Shown: positions 43,345-52,344 of the stretch, one piece after another
Layout of the letters: every line of letters starts with the position of its first letter
Numbering within the stretch: the first letter of the stretch is position 1
Source of the DNA: Marinibacterium sp050389775
Lineage (GTDB): Bacteria > Pseudomonadota > Alphaproteobacteria > Rhodobacterales > Rhodobacteraceae
Reading direction: 5' to 3'
DNA: 64,000 nt
Assembly (NCBI RefSeq): GCF_050389775.1
Contig: NZ_CP177144.1
Span: forward strand, 1 to 64,000
Translations under genes and position numbers: made by a program
The notes under the pieces: generated by a model
Seen by the model: the letters and a program-made list of their open reading frames with translations, nothing else
Told to the model about the DNA's origin: nothing
Database searches by the model: none

Positions 43345-44807
43345 TGGGTCACCTCTTCTTCAACGGGCTCCTGCCCGGCCGGTTCGCCTTCGCCCGGGCG
43401 GACCAGCCAGCCGGTCACCGAGGTTTCGGGCCGGAACACCATCTCGGCCGCCGCCATGACCTCTTCGGGCGTGATCTCCTGCAACAACGCCGGCCAGGCC
43501 TGCACATCCTCGACCGTCAGCCCCGAGGTCAGCGCTCGGCCATAGCGGTTGCCCACGCTGTCCACCGAATCGCGTTCATAGACCTGCGCCGCCCGCAGCT
43601 GGGCCTTGATCCGGTCCAGCTGCTCGGGATCGACCCCATCGGCCATGAAATCGGCCAGCGCGGCGTCCAGCGAGGCCTCGGCCTCTTGCAGTCCGACGCC
43701 CGGCACCGGCACGACGATCAGGTTGAAGGTCGTCGCATCCAGCGCCGTGCCCGCATAATAGCTGCCGGCATAGACCACGCTCTTTTCCTCGAATTGCAGC
43801 CGTTCGTTCAGGAACGACGTCGTCCCGCCGCCCAGCACTTCGGACAGCAGCTCCAGCGCGGCGGCCGTGCGCTGGTCGCCCGGGTTGCGCTCGGGCGCCA
43901 GGTAGGACCGGCGCAGCGTCGGCTGGGCCACCCGCGGATCTTCATAGACCAGCCGGCGGGCCGCCCGTTGCGGCGGCTCCTGCGGGCGGGCGCGCGGGGT
44001 CAGGGCCGGATTGGCCGGGATCCGGCCATAGGTATCCTCGGCCAAGGCACGCACGTCGTCGGGATCGACATCGCCGGTCACCACGAGGATCGCGTTGTTG
44101 GGCGAATAATAGAGCTCGTAAAAGGCCATGACGGCCTCGAGGTCGAGCTGCTCCATCTCGTGTTTCCAGCCGATCACCGGCACGCCGTAGCGATGGTTGA
44201 GATATTGCGCCGCGGCCATGTCCTCGGAAAACAGGGCACCGGGCGAATTCTCGATGCGCATGTTGCGCTCTTCGAGGATCACGTCGCGTTCGGTGGCAAT
44301 GTCGGTCTCGGTCAGGCGGATGTTCTTCATCCGGTCCGATTCCATTTCCATCATCAGCCCCAGCCGGTCGGCCGCGACCTGCTGGTAATAGGCCGTGTAA
44401 TCGTAGCTGGTGAAGGCATTGTCGCTGCCCCCGTTGGCCGCCACCGTCGCCGAAAGCTCACCGGCCTCCAGCGTGTCGGTGGCCTTGAACAGCAGGTGTT
44501 CGAGGAAATGCGCCACGCCCGACACGCCCGGGGTCTCGTCGGCTGATCCGGCGCGGTACCAGACCATCTGCTGGACGACCGGCGCACGGTGATCCTCGAT
44601 GACCACGACATCCATGCCGTTGTCGAGCGTGAAGGTGGTGACCTGGTCGTCGATGGCCTGGGCCATCGTCGCGCCGGGTGCGAGGGCGATCGCCAGGGCC
44701 AGGGCAGGCACGATTTTCGGCATGTTGTCCGGGGTGGTCTTCCGGGTGATCCCCCGGCTGGGCCGCCCGGTCAGGCCGGCAGGGATCAGGGACAGGAAAC
44801 GGCTCAT
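43341..44807 (-). CDS. M16 zinc metallopeptidase, catalytic subunit
   Basis: The 488-residue exported peptidase has the inverted zinc motif H100-F-L-E-H104 in GVAHFLEHLLFKAT, with the downstream glutamates in TERDVILEERNMRIE. It is predicted to degrade peptides in the periplasm with its inactive partner. The ATG at 44807 has an ideal AAGGAG six bases upstream, giving a 28-residue basic leader before the hydrophobic signal core (VPALALAIALAPGATMAQA). The ATG at 44723 would give an ordinary signal peptide but lacks an RBS. Confidence 0.9.
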   Translation of the reverse strand: MSRFLSLIPAGLTGRPSRGITRKTTPDNMPKIVPALALAIALAPGATMAQAIDDQVTTFTLDNGMDVVVIEDHRAPVVQQMVWYRAGSADETPGVSGVAHFLEHLLFKATDTLEAGELSATVAANGGSDNAFTSYDYTAYYQQVAADRLGLMMEMESDRMKNIRLTETDIATERDVILEERNMRIENSPGALFSEDMAAAQYLNHRYGVPVIGWKHEMEQLDLEAVMAFYELYYSPNNAILVVTGDVDPDDVRALAEDTYGRIPANPALTPRARPQEPPQRAARRLVYEDPRVAQPTLRRSYLAPERNPGDQRTAAALELLSEVLGGGTTSFLNERLQFEEKSVVYAGSYYAGTALDATTFNLIVVPVPGVGLQEAEASLDAALADFMADGVDPEQLDRIKAQLRAAQVYERDSVDSVGNRYGRALTSGLTVEDVQAWPALLQEITPEEVMAAAEMVFRPETSVTGWLVRPGEGEPAGQEPVEEEVTQ

Positions 44808-44854
44808 CAGGGCTCCTTGTTTCGCGGAACGAAAACAGAGTTACGCCTTTGTCG

Positions 44855-44871
44855 GGCCGCTTCAAGCGGCC
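44855..44871. terminator. Short hairpin in the gap before the M16 gene
   Basis: GGCCGCTT (44855-44862) and AAGCGGCC (44864-44871) form a near-perfect palindrome between the DUF3035 stop and the M16 start on the minus strand. No T-run follows, so it may be a weak terminator or a protein site. The rest of this 124-base gap contains the M16 ribosome binding site. Confidence 0.3.
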
Positions 44872-44931
44872 GCGCCTGTCCCTGTCGGGAATGTGAGCTT
44901 GGTTAACCGGCCGGAAAGCCCCGGCCGGGGC

Positions 44932-45477
44932 TCACTGCGGGCTGCGCGGCGGCGAGGACGGCGTCGGGATTCCGGCGCGGCGGAAGCGTTCGGCCTCGGC
45001 AAAGGGATCCAGGGCGAATTCCTCGTAGGCCTGGTTGTAGCGGTCGACCGGCACGATGCGGATATTGGTGAACCGGCCCTTGCGCTTGCGGAACGCGGCA
45101 TCGGCTTCGGCCAGGACCTGGCGGATGTTGGCCGTCACGCCGTAGCGGCTGGAATAGGTCACGATGGCCCCGTCGCGGCTTGGCACGCCCTGCGAGGCGT
45201 CCAGCGCCGCGGCGCTGCCGCCCAGGGCCACGACGGCATCGCTGTCGGGGCTGGGATCGGTGCGGTTGCCGCCGCCGGGCGTGGGCACCGGCAGGAAGGT
45301 ATAGCTGTCGGGTTCCTGCAGCGGCTTGCTGGGCAGGACGCGGAATTCATCCGGCCCGGTGCGCGGCGTGTTCAGCTGGCGCAGGCCGTCATTGCCGGAA
45401 CAGGCGGCCACCAGCAGCCCGAGGCCAAGCCCCGTGCCGACACGTCCGATGATCTGAAGAATGCGCTGCGGATTCAT
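44932..45477 (-). CDS. DUF3035 family lipoprotein
   Basis: The 181-residue protein begins MNPQRILQIIGRVG and has a lipobox LVAAC with the lipidated cysteine near residue 26. The mature part has LNTPRTGPDEFRVLPSKPLQEPDSYTFLPVPTPGGGNRTDP, the typical DUF3035 opening (beta-barrel-assembly-protein-like, proline-rich), and ends in RRAGIPTPSSPPRSPQ. GGGAG is spaced eight bases before the ATG. It follows lspA, the enzyme that would cleave its own signal peptide, in a gene order common in Rhodobacterales. Function is unknown. Confidence 0.85.
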   Translation of the reverse strand: MNPQRILQIIGRVGTGLGLGLLVAACSGNDGLRQLNTPRTGPDEFRVLPSKPLQEPDSYTFLPVPTPGGGNRTDPSPDSDAVVALGGSAAALDASQGVPSRDGAIVTYSSRYGVTANIRQVLAEADAAFRKRKGRFTNIRIVPVDRYNQAYEEFALDPFAEAERFRRAGIPTPSSPPRSPQ

Positions 45478-45524
45478 CCGGTACTCCCGTGCTTGCGCCT
45501 GTCTAGCCCATCGCGAAGACGAGG

Positions 45525-46127
45525 TCACGCGCCCTTTTTGCCCTGTCGGCCGGGGCTCTTGGCGCCCGTTTTGGCACCGGTCCCGGTCCTGCCACCTGCC
45601 CTGGCCGATGCCTTGCCGCCCTTGCCCCCGCCCGGGGCATGCGGCTCGTAAAGCGCCAGGCCGATGGCCCCGGCAAAGATGAAGACATCGGCAATGTTGA
45701 AGACATAGGGATTGTCGATGCCGCAACAGGACATGTTGAGAAAGTCCAGCACGTAGCCGTAAAGCAGCCGGTCCAGCACGTTGCCCAGGGCCCCGCCGAC
45801 CAGCAGGCCGGCGGCGATCTGCATGATCAGCGACTGGGCGTGGCGGCGCAGGACCCAGAAGGTCACGGCCACCGAAATGACCACCGACATGCCGATCAGG
45901 ATCCAGGGCATCCATTCGGAATGGCCGTTGAGCAGGCCGAAATTGATGCCCCGGTTCTCGCCGTAGCGGAATGTCACCAGCGGCGGCAGCACCTCGATCT
46001 GGCCGGCCACGTCCAGCCGCATGCGATGCACCACGATCCACTTGCTCAGCTGGTCGCCGGCAAAGGCCAGCCCCGCCGCCAGCGGCAGGGCCCACCGCGA
46101 GGCGGACCGCAAGGTCGGACGAGCCAT
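45525..46127 (-). CDS. lspA: Lipoprotein signal peptidase (signal peptidase II)
   Basis: The 200-residue inner-membrane aspartyl protease removes prolipoprotein signal peptides. Four spans are visible, and both catalytic aspartates lie in the conserved boxes GALGNVLDRLLYGYVLDFLN and FNIADVFIFAG. A lysine- and glycine-rich C-terminal tail of about 40 residues is longer than usual. The start could be ATG 46127 or ATG 46139. Neither has a strong RBS. It follows purH by about 25 bases, so it is probably co-transcribed with it. Confidence 0.94.
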   Translation of the reverse strand: MARPTLRSASRWALPLAAGLAFAGDQLSKWIVVHRMRLDVAGQIEVLPPLVTFRYGENRGINFGLLNGHSEWMPWILIGMSVVISVAVTFWVLRRHAQSLIMQIAAGLLVGGALGNVLDRLLYGYVLDFLNMSCCGIDNPYVFNIADVFIFAGAIGLALYEPHAPGGGKGGKASARAGGRTGTGAKTGAKSPGRQGKKGA

Positions 46128-46152
46128 GCCCCTGCTCATGCCCCGGCCCCGG

Positions 46153-47739
46153 TCAGTGCCGGAAATGGCGGATGCCGGTGAAGACCATGGCCAGCCCGGC
46201 CTCGTCGGCCGCCGCGATGACCTCGTCGTCACGCATCGACCCGCCCGGCTGGATCACCGCCGTGGCCCCGGCACCGGCCGCCGTCAGCAGCCCGTCGGGG
46301 AAGGGAAAGAACGCATCCGATGCCACGACCGAGCCCTGGGTCAGCGGCGCGGCCAGGCCCATGGCCTCGGCCATGTCCTCGGACTTGCGCGCGGCGATGC
46401 GCGCACTGTCGACCCGGCTCATCTGGCCCGCGCCGATGCCCACCGTCGCGCCGTCCTTGACGTAGACGATGGCGTTCGACTTGACGTGCTTGCCGACCTT
46501 CCAGGCAAACAGCATGTCGGCGATCTCCTGCTCCGACGGCTGGCGCTTGGTCACGACCTTCAGGTTCTCGGCCCCGATCTGGCCGCTGTCGCGATCCTGC
46601 AGCAGGAAGCCCCCGGCCACCTGCTTGATCATCCGGCCCGCGGCCTTGGGGTCGGCCAGCCCGCCGGTCGTCAGCAGCCGCAGGTTGGGCTTGCGCGCAA
46701 AGACCGCCCGGGCCGCCTCGTCCGCCTCGGGCGCGATGACAACCTCGGTGAAGATCCCGGCGATTTCCTCGGCCGTGGCCGCGTCCAGCGGCCGGTTCAG
46801 CGCGATGATGCCCCCGAAGGCCGAGGTGCGGTCGCAATCGAAGGCCCGCACATAGGCGTCCTTCAGCGTCTCGCCGGTGGCCACGCCACAGGGGTTGGCA
46901 TGTTTGATGATCGCGCAGGCCGGAGCATCGCCGCCAAACTCCGAGACCAGCTCAAAGGCCGCGTCGGTGTCGTTGATGTTGTTGTAGGACAGTTCCTTGC
47001 CCTGGTGCTGCACGGCCGAGGCCACGCCCGGGCGGGCCGAGCCATCGGTGTAGAAGGCCGCCGTCTGGTGCGGGTTCTCGCCGTAGCGCAGGGTCTGGGC
47101 CAGGGTGCCGGCCACGACCTTGCGGCGCGGCGCGGGCTGGTCCAGCGCCTCGGCCATCCAGGTCGACACGGCCGCGTCATAGGCCCCGGTCCGGGCATAG
47201 GCCGTCTGGGCCAGCCGCTGGCGGAAGGCATAGCTCGTCTGGCCGTCCATCGCGTCCAGCTCGGCCAGCAGGGCGGCGTAATCCTCGGTGTCGACGACGA
47301 CATTGACAAAGGCATGGTTCTTGGCCGCCGCGCGGATCATCGCCGGGCCGCCGATGTCGATGTTCTCGACACAGGTCTCGTAATCGGCGCTGGCGGCGAC
47401 AGTGGCCTCGAACGGGTAGAGGTTGACGACCAGCAGGTCGATCGGCGCGATGCCGTGATCGCTCATCGCCGTCACATGCGCGTCATTGTCGCGCAGGGCC
47501 AGCAGCCCGCCATGCACCGCCGGGTGCAGGGTCTTGACCCGGCCATCCATCATCTCGGGGAAGCCGGTGACCTCGGCCACGTCCTTCACGGTCAGCCCGG
47601 CCTCGCGCAGGGTCCTTGCCGTGCCGCCCGTCGACAGCAGCTCGACACCGCGGGCGGCCAGGGCCTGGCCCAGCTCGACCAGGCCGGTCTTGTCGGAAAC
47701 GGAAAGCAGCGCGCGGCGCACGGGGGCGAGATCGTTCAT
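46153..47739 (-). CDS. purH: Bifunctional AICAR formyltransferase / IMP cyclohydrolase
   Basis: The 528-residue enzyme performs the last two steps of IMP synthesis. The N-terminal IMP cyclohydrolase (MGS-like) domain has RRALLSVSDKTGLVELGQAL, LLSTGGTARTL and MMDGRVKTLHPAVHGGLLA. The C-terminal AICAR transformylase domain has the catalytic IIKHANPCGVA, AFGGIIALNRPLD and VKSNAIVYVKDGATVGIGAGQMSRVDSARIA. GGGAG lies seven bases before the ATG. It is between the heparinase-like gene and lspA, a conserved order in this group of bacteria. Confidence 0.97.
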   Translation of the reverse strand: MNDLAPVRRALLSVSDKTGLVELGQALAARGVELLSTGGTARTLREAGLTVKDVAEVTGFPEMMDGRVKTLHPAVHGGLLALRDNDAHVTAMSDHGIAPIDLLVVNLYPFEATVAASADYETCVENIDIGGPAMIRAAAKNHAFVNVVVDTEDYAALLAELDAMDGQTSYAFRQRLAQTAYARTGAYDAAVSTWMAEALDQPAPRRKVVAGTLAQTLRYGENPHQTAAFYTDGSARPGVASAVQHQGKELSYNNINDTDAAFELVSEFGGDAPACAIIKHANPCGVATGETLKDAYVRAFDCDRTSAFGGIIALNRPLDAATAEEIAGIFTEVVIAPEADEAARAVFARKPNLRLLTTGGLADPKAAGRMIKQVAGGFLLQDRDSGQIGAENLKVVTKRQPSEQEIADMLFAWKVGKHVKSNAIVYVKDGATVGIGAGQMSRVDSARIAARKSEDMAEAMGLAAPLTQGSVVASDAFFPFPDGLLTAAGAGATAVIQPGGSMRDDEVIAAADEAGLAMVFTGIRHFRH

Positions 47740-47759
47740 CGGATAACTCCCTTCGGGGA

Positions 47760-49502
47760 TCAGTCGGCAGCGAACAGGTCGTCCATGGCCAGGTCCCGGA
47801 CCGCAACGGCGGTGTCCTGGGCCTTGGCCAGCGACCAGCGGATTCGCGTGGCATATCCCATGGCTCGGCCCGAGAGTACAATCTGTTTCGTCGCACGGGG
47901 TTTCAGCCGTCCGGTTTCCAGGTAGACCGAGGGCTCCAGCTTCAGCGTGTTCTTGCCGTCATGGCGAAAGATCCAGATCTCGCCGCTCTTCAGGGCCATC
48001 GACACGGCCGCCCCGCCCATGTCGATGGCCGCATCGACATCCGGGTGCAGGTGAAAGCGCAGGTCATAGCCGATGCCGGCCAGGCGCACGGCGTCCATGG
48101 CCTTGTCGAACCGGCGTTTCTCGCCGTCTTCAAGGGCCAGCAGCATGTCCTCGCCCGAAAGCCCGCGGCCATCGGTCGACAGGTCCAGCGTGCGGGCATG
48201 GGTCAGCCCGTGGCTGGCCACATAGCCGTCATGGCCGCCTTCGAACCGCAACCCGTCGGCCTGTTCCGAGACCTCGACCGGCACGGTCACCGGCCCGTCG
48301 ATCAGCGCCTCGCGGGCCGTGCGCCGGGCCGGCGGGGTCAACCGGGCGCTGGAATAGCCGTCGAGACAGAGCACCGAATGCGACGGCGTGGCCCGGCCGG
48401 CCCGGCGCCAGTCCGGGCCAAAGGCCACCCCGGCCCCGCAATTGACGATCACCGGCCGCCGACCCGAGGTCAGTTCAAAGGCCAGGGTCGAGGCATGGGC
48501 ATTGAAGGACGCCGGCCCGGCCGGGGGCACGGCGGCGTCGATCAGCACCGAGGTGCGCCGCGACGACAGCCGGGCATAGCCCATGGCCAGCCCGTCGGCA
48601 TGGCGCCGGCGCACGGCCGCGCTGGCCAGGGCCATGTCCAGCCGGCCCTCGGCCCCGCGCCCGCCACCGTGGAACCGGGCCAGCCCGCCATCGGAATGGC
48701 GCAGGGTGCGCAGGGTCGGGGCGATGCGCTCGATGGCATCGAGATGGGCATCGGGCACGGTCCGCCCGGCATCGCTCAGCGCGCCGGCGGCCCAGGTCAG
48801 CAGGGTGAAGACCTCAAGCAGTTCCTCGGGGTTGCGCGTGGGCAGCCCGCCCTGGCCGTCGATCTGCAGGTTGCATTCGCGAGCCAGCGCGGTGATCGCC
48901 GGATCGGCCATGGCCTCGCGGCCTTCCAGCGAGAACCCGGCATAAACCAGCCCGGTCAGCGCCTCGAACCGGGGCAGGCCCGGGGCGGCAGCGGACCAGC
49001 GCCGCGACAGGAACCAGGTCTGTGCCGACAGCAGCCGGTAGAACGCCGCGCCCTGGGCCGCATCGCGACTGCGCAGCAGGAAGATGGCATGGCTGATCCA
49101 GCGGATCAGCCGCCGGCCGGTCAGGTCGGGCGTCCAGCCCGGGCCCTGGCCCTGGCCATAGCGTTCGATCCAGCCCCACAGCCAGTCCTGCGCCCGCGCC
49201 CGGGCGGTGACATCGCCCACCGCGGCCAGGTCATCGAGCCAGCCGAACCCGTGGCGCGCGGCGTCGAAGGCCGGATCGGGCGCGTCGATCTCCCACAGGT
49301 CGGCGCCCGGAGCCTCGACGAAGTGACCGGCCAGGATGATGTTGCCCGCCAGAAGCTGGCGGCCCCTGGCGAAGGATCCGACGGTCTTGGGTTCCGGCTG
49401 CGACACGAACCCCGTCGCGGCACGCTGACGCGCACTGCGCCGCGCCGCGTGCCGATTGAGCACCCGCGTGCGCCACCGATCAAGGGGATCACGATTGGCC
49501 AT
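47760..49502 (-). CDS. Heparinase II/III family protein
   Basis: The 580-residue protein has an N-terminal alpha/alpha-toroid (IRWISHAIFLLRSRDAAQGAAFYRLLSAQTWFLSRRW, AIERIAPTLRTLRHSDGGLARFHGGG) and a C-terminal beta-sandwich of the Hepar_II_III type (GRRPVIVNCGAGVAFGPDWRRAGRATPSHSVLCLDGYSSAR, EGGHDGYVASHGLTHARTLDLSTDG). No signal peptide is visible, which is odd for a polysaccharide lyase. It is a constant neighbour of purH and rsmB in Rhodobacterales, so a core envelope or capsule role is more likely than host glycan degradation. Substrate is unknown. Confidence 0.87.
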   Translation of the reverse strand: MANRDPLDRWRTRVLNRHAARRSARQRAATGFVSQPEPKTVGSFARGRQLLAGNIILAGHFVEAPGADLWEIDAPDPAFDAARHGFGWLDDLAAVGDVTARARAQDWLWGWIERYGQGQGPGWTPDLTGRRLIRWISHAIFLLRSRDAAQGAAFYRLLSAQTWFLSRRWSAAAPGLPRFEALTGLVYAGFSLEGREAMADPAITALARECNLQIDGQGGLPTRNPEELLEVFTLLTWAAGALSDAGRTVPDAHLDAIERIAPTLRTLRHSDGGLARFHGGGRGAEGRLDMALASAAVRRRHADGLAMGYARLSSRRTSVLIDAAVPPAGPASFNAHASTLAFELTSGRRPVIVNCGAGVAFGPDWRRAGRATPSHSVLCLDGYSSARLTPPARRTAREALIDGPVTVPVEVSEQADGLRFEGGHDGYVASHGLTHARTLDLSTDGRGLSGEDMLLALEDGEKRRFDKAMDAVRLAGIGYDLRFHLHPDVDAAIDMGGAAVSMALKSGEIWIFRHDGKNTLKLEPSVYLETGRLKPRATKQIVLSGRAMGYATRIRWSLAKAQDTAVAVRDLAMDDLFAAD

Positions 49503-49753
49503 CTGCTCTTGCCTTCTGACGCTCTTTGCAGCGCTTTTTCGCCACTCTACCCTCTGCGTCGCAGCAAGTCACCGCCTATTGCGGCCGATTCCGCCCCATT
49601 GATCCCCTTTGCAGCCCTGCGACGCCTCCCTTGGCCGCCAGGATGCCGCCCCATGCGCGCCCGGCATGGTCAGGATAAGGGACCGGTCGCCCCTGCGACC
49701 CGGTCACGGCCCGCATGTCGCCCCGATGCGGCGCAGTGACGCGCCGCCGCCGG

Positions 49754-51022
49754 TCAACCCTCCGGCTTGCGCAGGCAGGCCATGTAGAACCCGTCCATCC
49801 CGCCACGTTCGGCCAGGTAATCGGGCCGCAGCCGCAACCCGCCCTCGGCGGTGCACCATTCGGCAGACACGCCCGGCAGATCCAGCGCCGCCCGGTCGAT
49901 CGCGGCGCCGTCGAGCCGCTGCAGGGCGGCGGCAACCTGGGTCTCGCCCTCGGCCGGCAGCAGGGAACAGGTGCAAAAGACCAGCCGCCCGCCGGGGGCC
50001 AGCAGGGTCCAGGCATGGTCCAGCATCTCAGCCTGCAGCGGGACAAGCGCGTCCAGCTCGCCGGCGGCCTTGATATGCGGCAGGTCGGGATGGCGGCGGA
50101 TCGTGCCCGTGGCCGAACAGGGCGCGTCCAGCAGGATGGCATCGTACCGGCCCTGGTGCGCCCGGGCATCGCCGGTGACCAGCCGCGCGGCAAGACCGGT
50201 GCGGGCCAGGTTCTCGCGCAGCCGGTCGAGCCGGGCCTCGGAAAGATCCAGCGCGGTGACCTCGGCCCCGCCGGCGGCCATCTGCAGGGTCTTGCCCCCG
50301 GGCGCCGCGCACATGTCCAGCACGGCCTCGCCCGGCCGGGCGGCCAGGACACGGGCCGGCAGGGCGGCGGCGGCGTCCTGCACCCACCATTGCCCGGCGT
50401 CATAGCCCGCCAGGCCCGACACCTGGCCCGGATCGTCCAGCCGGACCGAACCGGTGTCCAGCAGCACTCCGCCCAGCTCCTGCGCCAGCGCGGCCGCGTC
50501 GCCGCGCGGGGTCAGGTCCAGCGGCGGGCGGGTGGCATGCACCTCTTCCATCGCCGCCACGGCCGGGGCGCCCCAGGCCGCGACCAGCCGGCTGCGAAAG
50601 GCCTTGGGCAGGCGCGGCGGGCGCAGGGCGGCCCAGGCCGCCGGGCCTTCGGCCGCAACCTTGCGCAGCACGGCATTGACCAGGCCCTTCAGCTTGCCGT
50701 GTCGGCGATGCGCCCCGGTGATGGCCACCAGGTCGGACACCACCCCATGGGCCGCCCCGCCGGTGCACAATTCGACGGTGCCCAGGCGCAGGATGTTGAG
50801 CACGTAGACCGGCGGGCGGCGGTCGATGAAACGGCCGAGGATGCGGTCGGCCCGGTCGAGCGCCCGCAGTGTCTCGGTGGCCAGGCGCTGCGCCCGGGCG
50901 CGGTCGGCCGGCGGGCTGCGCTCCAGCAGGCCGAGGCTGTCGGACAGCATCCGCCTGTCGGTCAACACGGCGCCCAGAAGGGCGATGGCCCCGCGCCGCG
51001 ACTCGGTTCCGGTGACGGCCAT
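49754..51022 (-). CDS. rsmB: 16S rRNA m5C methyltransferase, RsmB/Sun type
   Basis: The 422-residue enzyme has an N-terminal NusB-like RNA-binding domain (SDSLGLLERSPPADRARAQRLATETLRALDRAD, VVSDLVAITGAHRRHGKLKGLVNAVLRKV) and a C-terminal methyltransferase with DMCAAPGGKTLQMA (SAM), DAPCSATGTIRRHPD (motif IV cysteine) and FCTCSLLPAEGE (motif VI catalytic cysteine). It should methylate a 16S rRNA cytosine corresponding to C967 in E. coli. The ATG at 51022 is chosen from domain boundaries. A 251-base gap with no convincing gene separates it from the heparinase gene. Confidence 0.93.
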   Translation of the reverse strand: MAVTGTESRRGAIALLGAVLTDRRMLSDSLGLLERSPPADRARAQRLATETLRALDRADRILGRFIDRRPPVYVLNILRLGTVELCTGGAAHGVVSDLVAITGAHRRHGKLKGLVNAVLRKVAAEGPAAWAALRPPRLPKAFRSRLVAAWGAPAVAAMEEVHATRPPLDLTPRGDAAALAQELGGVLLDTGSVRLDDPGQVSGLAGYDAGQWWVQDAAAALPARVLAARPGEAVLDMCAAPGGKTLQMAAGGAEVTALDLSEARLDRLRENLARTGLAARLVTGDARAHQGRYDAILLDAPCSATGTIRRHPDLPHIKAAGELDALVPLQAEMLDHAWTLLAPGGRLVFCTCSLLPAEGETQVAAALQRLDGAAIDRAALDLPGVSAEWCTAEGGLRLRPDYLAERGGMDGFYMACLRKPEG

Positions 51023-51088
51023 GTCCTGCCCCTGCCTTGCCCTGATCAGGGGCGCGGGTATATCAGGGGGCAGTAGCCGAAGGAACCC

Positions 51089-51277
51089 ATGATGAGCGAT
51101 CCCGCCGACAGATCCGACCTGCCACCCGCCGCACAGCGCGCCCTGGCCGAGGCCGAGGCCCGCCGCAAGGCCGCCGCGGCCGCGCAACCCATGCCCAGGG
51201 AACTGGGCGGGCGCGACGGGCCGGAGCCCGTGCGCTATGGCGATTGGGAGAAAAAGGGCATCGCGGTCGATTTCTGA
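51089..51277 (+). CDS. DUF1674 / SDHAF4-like succinate dehydrogenase assembly protein
   Basis: The 62-residue protein ends in the diagnostic DUF1674 sequence DGPEPVRYGDWEKKGIAVDF, preceded by an alanine-rich amphipathic helix. The eukaryotic homologue SDHAF4 binds flavinylated SdhA and protects it during complex II assembly. The bacterial proteins are assumed to do the same. AAGGA precedes the double ATG at 51089/51092. It is divergent from rsmB. No sdh genes are in the window. Confidence 0.9.
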   Translation: MMSDPADRSDLPPAAQRALAEAEARRKAAAAAQPMPRELGGRDGPEPVRYGDWEKKGIAVDF

Positions 51278-51341
51278 CCCGCGGCCCGGTGGCCTTTACC
51301 GGGACGGCCGGGCGGGCCCCGGCGACGGGCCGGGCGTAGCG

Positions 51342-51372
51342 GCCCAAGAAAATTCGGCGAATTTTCTTGGGC
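51342..51372. terminator. 14-bp perfect hairpin, bidirectional terminator
   Basis: GCCCAAGAAAATTC (51342-51355) pairs perfectly with GAATTTTCTTGGGC (51359-51372) around a three-base loop. It lies between the convergent DUF1674 and dapB genes. A-rich and T-rich tracts sit in the lower stem, so it can work on both strands. Its AAGAAAA/TTTTCTT arms recall the longer palindromes of this window without matching them. Confidence 0.7.
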
Positions 51373-51444
51373 GCAGATCAAGGTGATCGCTCGGGCCAAC
51401 CGCCCCGCCGCCCCGATCACACCCGCCGGATCACGTCCCGGCGA

Positions 51445-52257
51445 TCACTCCAGGCCCAGCACGTCGACCATGTCGTAAAGCCCCGGCCCCTTGTCCTGAC
51501 CCCACAGCGCGGCCTTCAGCGCACCGCGGGCAAAGATCGCCCGGTCGGTCGCCACGTGGCGCAGGATCAGCCGCTCGCCGGCCGCCGCGAAGACCACGTC
51601 ATGTTCACCCACGATGTCGCCCCCGCGCACCACGGCAAAACCGATGTCACCCGCCTTGCGCGCGCCGGTCATGCCGTCCCGCGCCCGGTCGGCCACATCG
51701 CCCAGTTCGACGCCACGCCCTTCGGCGGCAGCCTCGCCCAGCATCAGCGCCGTGCCGGACGGCGCATCGACCTTGTGTTTGTGATGCGCCTCGACGATCT
51801 CGATGTCGAAATCCTCGTCCAGCGCCGCGGCCACCTTGCGCGTCAGCAGCGTCAGCAGGTTCACGCCCAGGCTCATGTTGCCCGCCTTGACGATCACCGC
51901 ATGGCGCGACGCCGGCTCCAGCCGGGCGACATCCGCGTCGCTCATGCCCGTCGTGCCGATGACATGCACCGCCCGGGCCTGGGCCGCCAGCCCGGCAAAT
52001 TCGACCGTCGCGGCAGGGGCCGTGAAATCGATCACCGCCTGGGCCCTGGAAAACGCCTCCAGCGGATCGTCCGTCACCGTCACGCCCAGGGCCGCGCCGC
52101 CCATGGCCGTGCCCACGTCCTGCCCGATCCAGTCATGGCCGGGCCGTTCGACCGCCCCCACCAGCCGGGCCTTGTCGCTCTCGGCCACGACCTGCACCAG
52201 CATCCGGCCCATCCGGCCCGACGCCCCCGTGATCACGATCCCCGGCACATCCTGCAT
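51445..52257 (-). CDS. dapB: 4-hydroxy-tetrahydrodipicolinate reductase
   Basis: The 270-residue enzyme makes tetrahydrodipicolinate for lysine and meso-diaminopimelate synthesis. It has the NAD(P) motif IVITGASGRMGRMLVQ, VIDFTAPAATVEF, VIGTTGMSDAD, the catalytic EIVEAHHKHKVDAPSGTALMLGEA (His-His and Lys) and GERLILRHVATDRAIFARGALKAALW. Length is normal. AGGAGAG lies shortly before the ATG. It is divergent from rbfA, with the promoters in the roughly 85-base gap. Confidence 0.97.
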   Translation of the reverse strand: MQDVPGIVITGASGRMGRMLVQVVAESDKARLVGAVERPGHDWIGQDVGTAMGGAALGVTVTDDPLEAFSRAQAVIDFTAPAATVEFAGLAAQARAVHVIGTTGMSDADVARLEPASRHAVIVKAGNMSLGVNLLTLLTRKVAAALDEDFDIEIVEAHHKHKVDAPSGTALMLGEAAAEGRGVELGDVADRARDGMTGARKAGDIGFAVVRGGDIVGEHDVVFAAAGERLILRHVATDRAIFARGALKAALWGQDKGPGLYDMVDVLGLE

Positions 52258-52344
52258 CTTTCATCTCTCCTGACGTCGCACCGCCCCTCCCTAGCCGCTC
52301 GTCCCCGGCTTGGCAAAGGCCCCGCGACGGCTTACATGTGCCCC

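Noticed and set aside
49503..49753. Small gene between rsmB and the heparinase gene
   Set aside because: Only short minus-strand frames of 30-50 codons without ribosome sites or hydrophobic or helical pattern are present. The gap more likely holds a promoter or spacer.
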